A DNA stretch of 57,862 nt from Brachionus plicatilis. Its lineage: Eukaryota; Rotifera; Eurotatoria; Ploima; Brachionidae. Below the pieces are notes generated by a model. It saw only the letters and a list, made by a program, of their open reading frames with translations, was not told the origin of the DNA and searched no databases. Made by a program: the position numbers and the translations under genes. Shown piece by piece: positions 34,287-46,245 of this stretch (position 1 is its first letter; each line of letters opens with the position of its first letter). The DNA lies in contig QEOQ01000122.1 of NCBI GenBank assembly GCA_010279815.1, positions 442,058 through 499,919 of the forward strand, in the 5' to 3' direction.

Positions 34287-34655
34287 ATTAATTTGGGTTC
34301 TTAGGATTTTGTGTGCGAGGATGATTTGTCTGGCACACAAGACGATGACAACAACAATTTAGTTGCACTTAGTTCGTAGCTCTCAAACACTACATATTCA
34401 CCTATTTAAATCAAAATTATATTATGATTTTCTAAAACATAAAAATTTACCTTTTCATTTCTTACTATTTTTGAGTTTTCAAAAGTTTCTTATTCACTAA
34501 TTTAATATTGACATGCAAAACTTGCAAAAATAAAAATTTCAAAAATATAATATTTCTAAACACAATCAAGTGATTAATTTCATTTTAATTTTAATTAGAA
34601 ATAAAATAAGCTAATAAGAGATAAGAGCAAAAAACATCAATTGTGTGTGTTCAAA

Positions 34656-34790
34656 ATGCTCAAACTTATGTTTGTTCCCAAAGAATTGTATCCGTCCTTT
34701 AACCAGTATCAGAATTCCGGCCTCTTGATTAAATCAGAAGTGTTGCACAATGGATGTCTGGACTACAATGCACCGCCTGATGACCAATGG
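34656..34790 (+). CDS. orphan first exon of an unrecognised gene
   Basis: ATG at 34656 opens MLKLMFVPKELYPSFNQYQN, then SGLLIKSEVLHNGCLDYNAP and PDDQW, followed by GTTAGA as possible donor at 34791. GC-richer codons than the surroundings and no repeats argue for real coding sequence. The acceptor TTTTCCCAG near 34830 leads only to a short stop-ended reading, and I cannot find later exons before 35.8 kb. No signal peptide, TM or known domain is seen. May be a truncated or decayed gene. Confidence 0.35.
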
Positions 34791-34799
34791 GTTAGAAAA

Positions 34800-35790
34800 A
34801 TTTTAATATAAATTACTTTTTTTTTCCCAGACAATAATCTAGGTATTGTTTAATTGATAAAATATTTAATTTGAATATTTAAATTAATTAGTCATGCAGC
34901 AATGGTTTTTGGTTTCAAATCTAGTCATTTTAAGCTAGAGCAATTCTAAATGACAAAAATGTTTATATCATTTTTAGGAACATCAATTTATTTAATTAAG
35001 CTAAGAACGTATAAGAAAAAAATTTACAACACTTCTATTGGTTTTTTTTTTTCTCAACTCTAAATGCATGATTCAGCATTATTGTTGGTAAAATTTCCAA
35101 ATTATAATTTAAAATTTGGCTTCTTTTTAGAAAAAATGATCAGCCTTTTTCGAATTTTTAAACTGTCAATTATTAAAAATTGAATATTTAATTTGTTTTT
35201 TTAGAAAAAAAATTAATAGCAGTAAAACATTGTTTAAGAAAGTCATTTTTGTTAATTTTTCTTTATTTTTTAACTTTATGTCATTTGTTTTTTTATGAAA
35301 TTAAATACTTATATTTAAATATATAACTATTTAAATATTTGATAAAATATTATTTGACAATTTATAATAATTTTTAAATCGGATTATCATTTTAAAAGCT
35401 TGAAATAAAAGAACCAAGCTCTATGATCACTTGTTGGCTAATCATCTTTTTGAAACTGCTTTTTAATAGATGAATTTACTTATTTTTACTTGAAATTTTT
35501 CAAAAGATTATTTAATATTTTTTGTAATCTAAAATTTTTAAATTTATAAAAATAAATCATAAGTAAAAATTTAATTCATTTTTTCGACTAATTTAATTTA
35601 AATTTATTCATTAATTGACTTTTTCGAAGAATAATTAATAATCAATAATATATTTTGAATTAGATTTTAATAAACTAGAAGCAAATTCAAAAATCCCTTA
35701 CATTTTTGGTACCTAAAGTTTAGTAATCTTTTTAGAGAGAATTTAAAAAAAAAAGCTTAATCTCGAAATAATTAATCATTTTTTTCAGCT
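34800..35790. other. AT-rich, no feature seen
   Basis: Long A/T-rich interval between the orphan exon and a LINE fragment. Nothing supported. Confidence 0.4.
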
Positions 35791-35799
35791 TTTCGTAGA

Positions 35800-36350
35800 G
35801 CCTCAGCATAGGGTCATTAATTTCGATTCCGCTTAAGATTCTTTGCTGTTACCCTTGCCTCTCCCCATGTCATGCCCTTTTCGGTGATCTCTTTCGTTAT
35901 TGTTGACCTCAAGTTATTGCTGATCGTCCTACTCTCCGTCGTTCCTGAGATGTCTATTGAATGGCCCTGTTTGGTATATCTGGTACTTTCATTCCAAATA
36001 CATGTTCAAGCAACCAGTCTTTTAATTTTAATTCATTTACTCATTCGGAACTCGTTCTTTTGTATAGTTCAGCGTTTGACAAAGTATCAGGTTAGTGTAT
36101 TCGAAGAATCCTTCTGTAATGCCTCGCATGAGTTTCTGATCCGTCGCGGTTGAGTGGTTTTTAATCAATCCTCGGTTGTTGATTTGCTTGACTGTTGTAC
36201 GATCGAAAGAGGGGTCCTTATGACACTTTTCAATGCCTTTTTTGTATTCTTTTTCAATATACGGAAAATCTAGACTACTCTGTGCTTGAGTTGGTTAGCT
36301 TATAAACAAGTCTTTCGCCTAGTCCCTAGGGCCTCAAAGAACGAAGCAAT
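35800..36350 (-). mobile_element. degenerate LINE 3' fragment (RTE/CFDP2-like C-terminus)
   Basis: On the minus strand the end of the reading frame (stop at 35817-35819) is KGMTWGEARVTAKNLKRNRN, preceded by TISNNLRSTITKEITE. This resembles the C-terminal W-G-E/D-A...A-x-(N/D)-R tail of RTE-type endonuclease/RT proteins. Upstream on the same strand the GC-richer DNA continues to about 36350 with broken frames. The RT core is missing. The plus-strand ORF at 35872-36153 is its antisense shadow. Confidence 0.55.
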
Positions 36351-38790
36351 AGGATTTTTTTATAATAGGATACTTTTCAGTAACCTGATAGATGACTTTT
36401 CAATCACCTATAAAATTGAACTATAAGATACTTTTCGATATCTTATTCAGGAAAGTAAATTAAGATTTAATTTTCTTTCTAAGATTTTATTTAATTTTTT
36501 TAGTTATTTTATTATTTAAAAATACAATTAATATATGTGCGAAAACTACAAAGTTATAAGACTTTTTAAAAATAACTTCAAGGTTAAAATTTATTAAAAT
36601 TTTATTTTTTCCTTATTATCTTCTTAGGCTTTCAGTATGGAAGGTGTTACTTTTTCCATCATTCTCAGTTATCACCAAAAATCTTGAAGTCAATGAAATT
36701 TGCGAACAGTGAACTGCTCCATTCCAGACTTCGTTCTATTATGTCTCTACAAATCAAAGGTCAAAGCACCATGCATCATCTTTCTCTTCTTCTCTAAGTA
36801 CACCAATGCCACTCTGATTCTACTCAAAACTATACAGCTTGTCTTGCTAACTATTGGTAGCAGTATTATTTCTCGCTAATTATCACAGATCATTTTGTCT
36901 CTTTCCTTCGGAATTATTCATTTAGAGAATATTTTTCCCTAAACTCCAGGTCAATAAGCTATATTTTTAATAATTTAATATTTTTGTAGAAAAAAATTTA
37001 GATTTATTTTCAAATATTTGATGTACAAGAGTCAAAAATTATGCAAGTTCAATTTATTTTTTGTTCTTTTGGTTCCTAGTGCTAAAATCAGACAAAATTT
37101 ACGAAAGAACTTTGTTTATCCTAAAAATGTTTAACTTGTTTGGACGATATGGCTAAATACTTGTTTTTGGATTACATTTTGACAGTCTAATATGATTTTT
37201 TAATTATATGATACTTTTCATTTTGACAGTCTAATATGATTTTTTAATTATATTTGAATATGTACCATTCTGCTTGTAATTTTTGTTGAAAGAGTTTTTT
37301 CGAAAAATATATATTGACCCTGATATTGAAGCCATAATCTATGTATGTGTTCAGAAACTTTGTGAGAAAGAATGTTATACAATCTTTGAAGAAAAAAGTT
37401 ATTTTTATCTGATTTAGATACGATTTTTACAAAGTTTTCCTTCATGACCTCAAATTTAAAATCTTTTCTCTCGAAAACACTTCAAATTCGTATCTTTCAC
37501 AGTTTAGCACTGGTCGCTAAAGGGTTAAAAATCAATCAATGTAATTTTTGAAATACATATTATTTTTTAAAAGCCATTTTATCTTAAGGTCTTATTGTAT
37601 TTTTAGTTCTATAAGTAAAAGATAAACAAGGATTAAACTTATTTCTATAAAGCAGCTTGTTGTGATTGAGAATTCTAATATACCCTCCACAATTACACAA
37701 CAAATTCATGAGAATCTTGTATTACTTTATAAATATAAAAAAAATATTTATTTTGATTTTCTTTGGCGAATATTTGTTGAGGGTTTATTTACCAGATTTT
37801 ATTCAATTTTAGTATCCACTCACATTATTCATTTGATTGTTTTCTAAAGTTTTAAACAAAAAATTTCAAACAAAAACTTAAATCAGTATAATTTATTATT
37901 GAAAAAGATTTAGATATTTCCAATGATAAAACCAATTTTTTCATTTATTTTTATAATTTTTATTTTTGTTTAAATATTAATAAAGCAATTGTTAAATATA
38001 AATGACATAATAGGAGAGTGTCTGAAATATAAGATAAATGCCACACATTTTTTTTTTAAAAATATCTATTTGAAAAAAATAAAGTAAAAAATAAAAGGAT
38101 TAAAATTTAGGAAAATTTTAGAAAGATTTTTTCGTATAAAGTCAATCATACTCATTAAGAGAATAGGACAATGTTCGTAAATAATTTTGTTATTTAAAAT
38201 TAGAATTTAAATGTAAACAGTTTTTTTTTTGGAATTTAGATGTTATCCTAAATATAAAATAATAGCTTTTTGTCTGATTCTTAGAAAAGAGGATATATCA
38301 ACAAAATATATATTTGTAGAAGAGATGAATAGCTCACTTAATTTCAAATTTTTATTTTGTTTCCAATTATTTCACTGTAGATGAAACAAAAGTTGCTTTG
38401 ATAATAAAATAAAATAAATATACGATGATCTTTAATTTTATTTTTTTCATCAATAAAAAATATCTTATGGTCAAAAGTTAAAGTCAAAGCTCTTCATAAC
38501 AGAAAACATCATCTTCATAACTGCTAAATTAAAGTTTTTTGTTAATATGAAATTTATAAACTCTTTCATTCTCATCAATTAATCAAAAATAGAACATTAA
38601 AATAGTAAATCAAAATTTTTACTAATTTCTTCTAATTTTCTAGCTTTCCAAAAAGCGACTAGAAGCTCTAAAACATTTCGTTTAAGCTATAAATTTCACA
38701 TTAGAAATAATTAAAATTTCAATCATATGCTTGCAATATTGTTTTGTATTTCTTTTAATATTTCGTGGTACATAATTCACATCTTTAATT
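36350..38790. other. no gene; GC-richer remnant at 36620-36960 and a 44-bp duplication
   Basis: 36620-36960 is less AT-rich but has no open frame or named homology, perhaps an old element. At 37175-37209 and 37219-37253 the same 35 bp (starting CATTTTGACAGTCTAATATG) occurs twice in tandem, period 44. The rest is AT-rich and featureless. Confidence 0.4.
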
Positions 38791-38811
38791 AGTTTTTTAA
38801 GACTTACTGTA

Positions 38812-39282
38812 CTGATTCGTTCCAGTAGTTTTGCCAAAATTTACGGCAAAATGTAAATAATTTTACAATTTTACATTTTCAGATTTTTTTATTATCTAAT
38901 ATTTTTCGTGCAATATTTCAGAAAATTAAAAAAAAAAAAAATCATTATGAAAATCCAAAATAAAAATTTTCTAAACATTGCACAAAAAATATTAGAAAAT
39001 AAAAAAATTTGAAAATGAAGAAATGCAAAATTATTTACATTTTGCCAAACATACGCGAATTTACCAAAATTTTAGTGAATTTACATATTAAAATTTAATT
39101 TCGATATTAAAAAAACTAAATTTAAATTTTTTCTTACTATCTTTGACTAAAACCAATAAAAAATTACAAAAACTTGCGTTAAAAAATACGCTTTTTTTTA
39201 TTTTAAATTTTCTATTTATTTTGAAAAAAAAACTAATTCTCTAATTCGCGTAAATTTTGGTAAAATCACTGGAACAAATCAG
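38812..39282. mobile_element. TA-flanked MITE, long TIR (family member 1)
   Basis: The left end CTGATTCGTTCCAGTAGTTT and the inverted right end (complement CTGATTTGTTCCAGTGATTT) match over about 38 bp, continuing into CAAAATTTACG. Both sides abut TA (38810-38811, 39283-39284), as expected for Tc1/mariner-type insertion. Inner parts are also partly palindromic (TTATTTACATTTTGCC pairs across 38845/39030). Related to the elements at 44440 and 55298. Confidence 0.75.
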
Positions 39283-39289
39283 TAATGTA

Positions 39290-40539
39290 TTGAAATCGAT
39301 TACACATATTTTTAATAAAAAAAGCAGCCACAATTTTATTAGTTTCATTCGTCAATTTATTAAAAAATACACAAAAATTTTTAAAAATAATTTTTTTATT
39401 CTTACCACAAAAATCTTTTTTATTTTACGTTTATTTAGTACTGTAAAGTACTTGAAAAAATTTATAAGAAAACTTTTTTAATAAAGCATTAATCTAATTA
39501 ATAGCGAATATCAAATCAGAAACCAAAAACTATTTACAATTTTTATTTGTAAAAAAATTGGCCTAAGACTTCTAGGCCAACAGTTGTCAATTACCCATTT
39601 GTCACATTCCTCATATGAAATCCAAGAGTTTTGAAACCCACTACCTTTGAAAAATATTTTGCATATGAAACATCGTATGATATCCAATTATTACTGAGTA
39701 ATTATTACGTACGAATATGTTATTATTTATCTTTATTATTGAAAGAAAGAATTAAAAATTAAAAGAAAAAAATTACTGTAGTATTTTATTATTTTCAGAA
39801 AAAGCTGTTCACAGAAATTATTGATATAGGAAAAAATTACTGAAGTTATTTAATACTGAGGGAAAGGAAAGACATTGTTATAATAAGGAAAAAAATACAA
39901 ATTGTTGGAATAGGAAAAAATTAACAAAAAAAAAGCAATTTTACAAATTTCATCATCATTTGTATCGTCATTATCGCTTACGTTTTCTGATTATTAAATA
40001 ATAACTTTTTCTTGAAATAATAATTTCCTAAATTAATAAATATCTGTAATTTTTTCGTACGTAATAATCTGATATTTATCGAAACATTTTTTTTATTCCA
40101 ATGTAGTAAATGGCTCTAAAACTGATTGATTATTACCAGAGTTGTTTAGAAGTCCCAAAATAAAGTCCAAGTCACTTAAAAAAGTCCAGGTCCGAACTTT
40201 TTTTTGTTTCTAAAGTCAGAGCCAAAGACTTTTAAATTAAAAAAAAAACGAAAATCATGAATTTTTTGCGGTTCCAGGTATTTATTGTGGGGGCCTAGTT
40301 AAAGTTAAAGTCACTAAAAGTTTAGCTTAGACTCATCACTTAATTTTATTGCAAATATGTTTTAACAATATAAAGACCGTGTTAACAAAATGTTCTCTTG
40401 TTTTGTGATATGTCATAAGAGATGCATTTGAATACTCAAAAAAGCTCGATTTTCGAGTTTAAGAAAATGGATTAAATCAAAATTTTTACCAGTGTTTTAT
40501 TTGTAAGAACAAGTCATTATTTTGAATTAGAAAAAATAC
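39290..40539. other. AT-rich; one short coding-like stretch on the minus strand
   Basis: At about 39650-39560 the minus strand reads SGFQNSWISYEECDKWVIDN then CWPRSLRPIF without stops. It looks protein-like but is only about 35 codons, has no neighbours and is not identified. 40150-40330 contains repeated AAGTCC words, possibly a degraded element. Nothing else. Confidence 0.25.
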
Positions 40540-40559
40540 CGGTTTTCTTGCAGTTTAAA

Positions 40560-41235
40560 AAAAATTTAAAACCACTTGGTTTAATTTTTTGTGTTTGAAT
40601 CACAAAATGTATCCAATGTTGAAATAACATTGAAAAAGTGCGATGTTTCAAATATTTTTTTCAGTTTCAAATAAAAAATAATTTTAAGTTAATATTGCAA
40701 ACATTAAAAACTTTGTTTTTTTTTATAAATTCTGACTTTGAGTTTGTGATATGATGATCCTTAAGATAATATTTGTAGTTTAAAAAACTATCTAAGCTCT
40801 GTTTTGCATTTTTTTTTAATTGAGCATTTGTTAAATCGCATCAAACGAACTTCAATTATCACTAAAGTAAAAATTTTTCAAGAAAAAAAAAAAGTTTTTT
40901 GGGTCTAGTCGGTTAGGTGAACTATGGTTCATCTATTACTGGAACAATTTTTATCCTGAAGGTTAGTAGAGGTACAGATAAATAAGTAAATTATTTAAAG
41001 GTTAAATAAAGCATTTTAAATATTTTTTTCAGATTTTCAAATAAAAATTAAACTCATTCTAATTCACTAAAGAGTATAATTTCAAATATAAAAATGCTTG
41101 CAATATTAACTTAAAAATATTTTTCATTTGAAACTGAAAAAAATATTTGAAACATCGCACTTTTTCAATGTTATTTCAACATTGGATACATTTTGTAATT
41201 CAAACACAAAAAATTAAACCACTTGTTTTTAAATA
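40560..41235. mobile_element. element with inverted repeats of about 125 bp
   Basis: 40568-40692 and 41101-41228 are inverted copies at about 90% identity, including ATCCAATGTTGAAATAACAT and TGTTTCAAATATTTTTTTCA. Weaker pairing extends outwards. The 410-bp core has no ORF. No target duplication was found. A related single arm lies at 5940-6060. Confidence 0.7.
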
Positions 41236-41447
41236 TTTTAAAAGCTGAAATAAAATTTGGTACAGAAGATAAGCTAATAAAAAATGTGATATTAGGTAGT
41301 TTCATAAAATTTTTTTCTAAAAAAATAAAACTGTAATTTTTGTATGAAATTTCACAAAGCCCTTATATTTTGAACATTACAATCTTTTCTTTTTTGTGAA
41401 GATAATCAAATTTTAATATCTCTCAATTGCAATCGGTGCCTACCAGC

Positions 41448-41796
41448 TAGTGTTGGGTGGCGGTCCTGGAAAGACCTTCTAAAAATGTATTGTATTAAAA
41501 TTTAAAATTATAATTTTTAACTAAATAATGATTCATTTTCATACATAAACATTATTTTTTCTACTTTTTCTTGTGAAATTTTATTTCTTCTATTCCAAAC
41601 TTGATAATCTGTTGATTAAAAAAGTCTATCTGATTTTAAACTAGTATAACATAAAGATTTTAAAACTGTTCTTTTTAAATAGACACATATAAAATAAATG
41701 ATTATAGTCAATTTAATATTTTATATGATTTGTTTTTGATCCAAATAAAAAAAGACCGTATATAAGACCGGTCCAAGACGGACGACGCCTACACTA
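41448..41796. mobile_element. 349-bp hAT MITE with exact 8-bp target duplication
   Basis: It begins TAGTGTTGGGTGGCGGTCCT and ends GACGACGCCTACACTA. CTACCAGC flanks both sides exactly (41440-41447 and 41797-41804). The GGCGGTCCT end equals the complement of the right end of the 27-28 kb hAT (AGGACCGCC), so this is a deletion derivative of that family. Non-coding. Confidence 0.9.
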
Positions 41797-41809
41797 CTAC
41801 CAGCTTGAC

Positions 41810-43186
41810 ATTTGTAAAACCCTCATTGTTATGTACTAAAGATACTTAATCTAATCTTCTCAAATGCATTACTCTACAATTTTCAGATTCCATTTGTTAT
41901 TCCTTTAACCATTAAATAAGCCACCCGAATCTTTTTGAATTTTACCCTTGAATACTCTTGATTGATTAATTTCTGAAATGCCATGGAGCATATCAATCAA
42001 TCGAGTAGGTCATCTATGTAATCAGCAAGTGGCTCCGAATCAAGGGAAAATATTTGCCGAATTCCATTCAGAGAGTATCACCAAGTTCAATTATTTTTGG
42101 AAAAAATAACTAAAAATCTTTTTAATATTATAGTTTTTTATTTAAACAATCAAATTATTTAGGGAATAGTTTTATTGTTTGCTAATAAGCGTAACTAACA
42201 AAAATAAATTAAAAAACAATATCTGTGTTAATAACCTCAAAGATTTAAGAAGCATATATTAATTCGGTTATTAAACAGTCTCCTATTTTAGAAGCTGAAA
42301 TTGAGGAAAAAAATTCAAAAGTGAAAAATTTTTTTTAAATTTTACCTATTGTGACCCTCGTAAAAAAATCAAATCCCACATTCATATCTTTAATTTTTTC
42401 ATATTAAATAGGTTTAAAAAAAAAATATCAAAAATCAAAAATTAAGATATGACTAGAAAGCAACCAAAATTTTAAGTGTTGAACGTTTTAGGAAAATTTT
42501 AGTAAGAAAAAAATTACTCAACTGTAATAGGTACGTGATTGTAATTCGATAACTAGAGGAACATATTTGGAGAATTAATTGAAAGTATTTCCTTTTGTCT
42601 CCAATGAAGTAATATCAATATTAAGGTTAATTATTTTTTTATAAAAAATTTCTATCTGTAAGAGACTTAATATTTTCCTTTACTTTTTTGGAGGCGAACA
42701 CAATTTCATTGAAATTGATTAACAATTCATTAAAGAATCATATTATCATCAAATAAGAAATTATTATTTTTTATCATATTATATTTAATGGCTCATTAAA
42801 GATTTTAATTGATTGGTTTTAAGCAATGTGTAGCACAATAGAAAAAAATACAAACTCATGTTATATAGATGCACCTATTTATTTTAATGATATAAAAAAT
42901 AATTCAAAAACCAAAGTTTTTAACCGATAATTTCATAAAAAGCCATTTAGGAGAAATTCATTTGAAAACGATAGGATAATTTTGCCATCAACACCAATAT
43001 CAATTGTAAGAAATATAAATTCAGTTAGAATCTTTAATGTTTCACATGTCATTGTCAGACAAATTAAGATTGATCACTATAATTTTTTAATTTAAATTTT
43101 ACCATCAAAAAAAATATAGAAAAAAAAATTTAAAATTGAAGCGTCAAAAAAGTACGCACTTTTTGTCAGCATAAAAATAAATTATA
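41810..43186. other. intergenic AT-rich, no gene seen
   Basis: No ORF, element or RNA gene supported; it serves as 5' flank of the ORF at 43187. Confidence 0.4.
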
Positions 43187-43852
43187 ATGTCCGAAAACGA
43201 AATGGATTCTTACCAATTTTATCTAGAGAATAAATTGGCCCAACTTAAGGGGATCTCAACTGACATGTATCAAAGGAGTAAAAATAATAAACGAAAAAAC
43301 GAAGAAGAATCAAATTGTCAAAGCAAAAATCAGAAAAAAGACCCTTTGGAAATATTGAACTCGGTTATAGACCACCAAAATGAACAAGATCGTCTCATTG
43401 AAGCACTCCTAGAGGAAAATAAAAAATTAGTGGAGTTAGTTCAAATGATGAACAGAAAATTTGATCAATTGGAGACTAAAATGACACCAAAGATGAATTG
43501 GTCAATTCTATTCAAAAAAAATGAATCAGTTGATAAAAACCCTGAACCCAAAGAAAAAACTCTCGAAAAAATTGAAGCACTGGAGGCCATTTCTGCATTC
43601 TCGAATGATTTAAGTGAGAAAGAAAAAAGGAAAAAGGATGAAGTAGTCATAGGAATAGAGGAATCATATGACAATGACGAAAAAGTTAGAAAGAACGAAG
43701 ATGAAAAGAAAATGAACGAAATTTTAGAAGTAATGAAAATTAATAAAAATAAAGTTAGGGAAGTCATCCGACTAAAGTCTAGAATAAACAATGGTACTCT
43801 AGCACCTATTTTACTTAAAATGGACTCTGAAGGAACAAAAACTAAGGTTTAG
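43187..43852 (+). CDS. ORF1-like protein of a non-LTR retrotransposon
   Basis: A 221-aa intact ORF. It is highly charged, with a Lys-rich nuclear-localisation-like stretch (SKNNKRKNEEE) near residue 32 and a coiled coil at about 55-97 (DPLEILNSVIDHQ... ENKKLVELVQMMNRKFDQLE). After a linker the C-terminal part reads DEVVIGIEESYDNDEK, then MNEILEVMKINKNKVREVIR, LKSRINNG and TLAPILLKMDSEGTKTKV. This follows the RRM-like domain of L1/CR1-type ORF1 proteins (vVI.GI.ES......v..il..l.i....v..v.Rl......aPIlvk..s...R..v). It stops soon after that motif and no endonuclease or RT follows in 600 bp, so the element is truncated, or this is a freed ORF1-like gene. Confidence 0.6.
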   Translation: MSENEMDSYQFYLENKLAQLKGISTDMYQRSKNNKRKNEEESNCQSKNQKKDPLEILNSVIDHQNEQDRLIEALLEENKKLVELVQMMNRKFDQLETKMTPKMNWSILFKKNESVDKNPEPKEKTLEKIEALEAISAFSNDLSEKEKRKKDEVVIGIEESYDNDEKVRKNEDEKKMNEILEVMKINKNKVREVIRLKSRINNGTLAPILLKMDSEGTKTKV

Positions 43853-43859
43853 AAACAAT

Positions 43860-44435
43860 CAAAAGAAATGAGAAATAAGAAAAAATTTAGAAAAACCTAT
43901 ATAAATAAAGAAATTATAAGCAACAAGAATTATTTTGTTAAACTGAGTTAATTTGATGTCAATGATCTAGAAATAAATTTTTTGTTTTACCTAATGATGA
44001 AGTTGATTCAGATAAGAAAATAATTAGACAGTTTATTTTTCTAGAGATTCTTTCTCAAGCGATATTAAAATAATCAAAAATTATTATTGATTAGCAATAA
44101 TAAACTGTAAGCTTTAAAGGTACAATTTTTTGTATGTTATCTTAAAAAACGAGAGTTACAAACAGAAATGTAAAATTAAAGACAAAATGCATATGTTGTC
44201 TTTTTTCTGTGACCAAAATGTGTTTTTTTTATCGAATTTCATTCAAAAATTTTTTATTAAGAGGCAGTTGATTAAAACCGACTGATTTGATGTAATAAGT
44301 GAATATCGTGACTAAAGTGATTATTAGGAATAAAATAGAAAACTAAAATCACAGGTCAAAAATTAGAAAGAAAATTCAATATTGACTGGAAACAACTAAT
44401 TTTTTTTTAATTTCTAAAGTTCAATTTTGGTGTCT
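43860..44435. other. AT-rich 3' flank, no RT or endonuclease ORF
   Basis: Searched by eye for the continuation of a retroelement after the ORF1-like gene; none is visible in any frame. Confidence 0.4.
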
Positions 44436-44439
44436 TTAA

Positions 44440-44819
44440 AGTGCTGATTTGCTACATGGATTTTATCAAATTTTACGCACAATGACTTTTGTAAAAAATA
44501 GGAAATTTACGAAAATTTACAATAATTTACGTAAAATTACGTTAAGTTATTTTACTATTTTTTCTAAAATTAACCATGTTTTACCATTTTTTCCCTATAT
44601 TAAAATTAAATTTTACATAAATTTACGTAATAAAAAGTAAAATTTCAAAATGCTAATTTTTGAATCGTTTCAAAAACAAAAATGAAAAAAATTTAAAATT
44701 TTACGAAAATATTGCATTTATTCAAACTTTTTAGGCCTTTTTTGGTTCTACAAATATTCACAGTATTTTACGTAATTTTACGTAAAATTTGGTAAAATAC
44801 ATGTAGCAAATCGGCACTG
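44440..44819. mobile_element. MITE of the CAGTGCCGATTTG family (member 2)
   Basis: The left end AGTGCTGATTTGCTACATGG and the inverted right end CAGTGCCGATTTGCTACATG match for about 45 bp, running into TTTTACCAAATTTTACG. The interior is rich in TTTACGTAAA palindromes. TA flanks are eroded. The 63-codon ORF inside is low-complexity and not believed. Confidence 0.75.
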
Positions 44820-44824
44820 TGTTT

Positions 44825-46036
44825 TAATTTTTATACTTTTTTAATCATTTTTGATAAAAAATTTAATTTAAATCAAGCTATTTTAATACAATCCCTTAAA
44901 TAATGCACAAAATTTAAAAAGTTAATATTCATATTTCAAAAGATGAAGAATATTGCAAGGTTTTTATATGAGCTTTAACTTTAAATGTTTTAGTAAATTA
45001 GGAAAACTAGTAAATTTTCAAAATTCCTGAAATATCAGTAAATTAGCGAAATAAAAATACTTTGTTTGTTTACTGAAAATTATTTTAATAAAGTAAATAA
45101 CTCGTTTAACCCGTTTTGGGTCGGAGAGTTTTTTTCTATTACTACTACTAAATAAACAAATCCTTTCAGTAAATAAAAATAATCATGGAAATATAGTTTT
45201 TTTTGAGATACATGGACAAAATTTTTCAAATTAATCAATATTTACTAATTCAAACATAGTTTAAATAAATTAAAATTAATTCATAAAATTTAATATAAAA
45301 TAAATTTATTATTTTCTTGGTAATCTCGACGCTTTCAAATATTTGATAATAATGGTAATATAGCTCAGGAAGACCGATTAGCAAAAAAAAGCAACCATCA
45401 GACTTGAAAGTGAAATCGCTACTTTTTTATTTTAATAATATTATTCCAAATATTTAGCTTTATATTTCAATTTATTTATTTTTCTCTCAAAGAACTTTAG
45501 CTCGGTTAGTTAACAGTTAAAAAATACACTGATTGCCACATTAATTAATTAAATTTTTCAGGGTAAATTATTATCGTATTTTTTTTTAATTTACTAAAGA
45601 AAAAAATAAAGAGAAAATAATAAGTATAATTTTATTACGTAAATTTAAAGGATGGTTAGTTAATTTGTGAAAAAACTTCTAAATATAAAAAAGAGAAAAC
45701 ATTAAAAAATTACGAATATTGCCTTTTAGACCTGAAAATTAATAAATTTTCTGATTCTGCAAAATTAAAAATAACGTACAAAATTTACAATGCCATGACT
45801 GAATACTCAAACTATTTATCAATTTTTTTTTTACGGAAAAAATCGAGATTTACTTGTAATAAATGTAAACAATTCAATACTTTAGATTTCACAAGGATCG
45901 AATTCATGTTATATATGGTCCTTGTGTAGGATATGGTTTTTAAGATCTTTTTGAAAAAATTCTTAAGAATCAGTATTAGAATTTAGAAAAAAAAAAAAAA
46001 AAATTATTTTAATAAATAATTTTAAATAAATTCTTT
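44825..46036. other. intergenic AT-rich, no gene seen
   Basis: Left flank of the palindrome. No ORF or RNA gene supported. A tRNA-like word near 45360 (ATAGCTCAGGAAGA) does not fold into a tRNA. Confidence 0.4.
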
Positions 46037-46199
46037 AATATCGAATTAAAAAAAAAAGTTTTTTTTTTAAATTAAAACAAAATTATAAAAAAGATTTATT
46101 TTTACATTCAGTTTATTTTCTTGTTTATTTTGAGTAATTATAGTAATTTACGCAACCTAAAAAGCACATTATATTAAAGGGGTGTTTTGGACCACTTCA

Positions 46200-46245
46200 G
46201 AACTTAACCTTCCGGTGTTTGAGTGTTAAGCGGTGTTAAGTTAAG
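46200..46245. repeat. CCGG-GTTTGAGTGTTAAG motif shared by three loci
   Basis: CCTTCCGGTGTTTGAGTGTT followed by AAGCGGTGTTAAG lies here, in inverted form at about 54647-54682, and in related form (complement CCTCCGGTTTTTGAGTGCTA) at about 19146-19166 inside a TIR element. Nearby GGGG(T)...TTTTGGACC words also recur (46180, 54695, 19350). It marks a dispersed repeat at the outer palindrome ends. Confidence 0.55.

Noticed and set aside
35872..36153. 93-codon plus-strand ORF
   Set aside because: It is antisense to the minus-strand LINE C-terminal fragment and has no protein-like features of its own.
37248..37847. Two ORFs of 61-65 codons
   Set aside because: AT-rich chance frames without coding signatures; one overlaps a 44-bp tandem duplication.
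39257..39481. 74-codon Lys/Phe-rich ORF
   Set aside because: Starts inside the right TIR of a MITE and is low complexity.
40140..40340. Possible hAT MITE with AAGTCC repeats
   Set aside because: End pairing is weak and no target duplication is visible; could not be separated from simple repetition.
45355..45430. tRNA-like stretch (ATAGCTCAGGAAGA...)
   Set aside because: No matching acceptor stem, anticodon arm or B box; no tRNA or rRNA gene is supported anywhere in the window.
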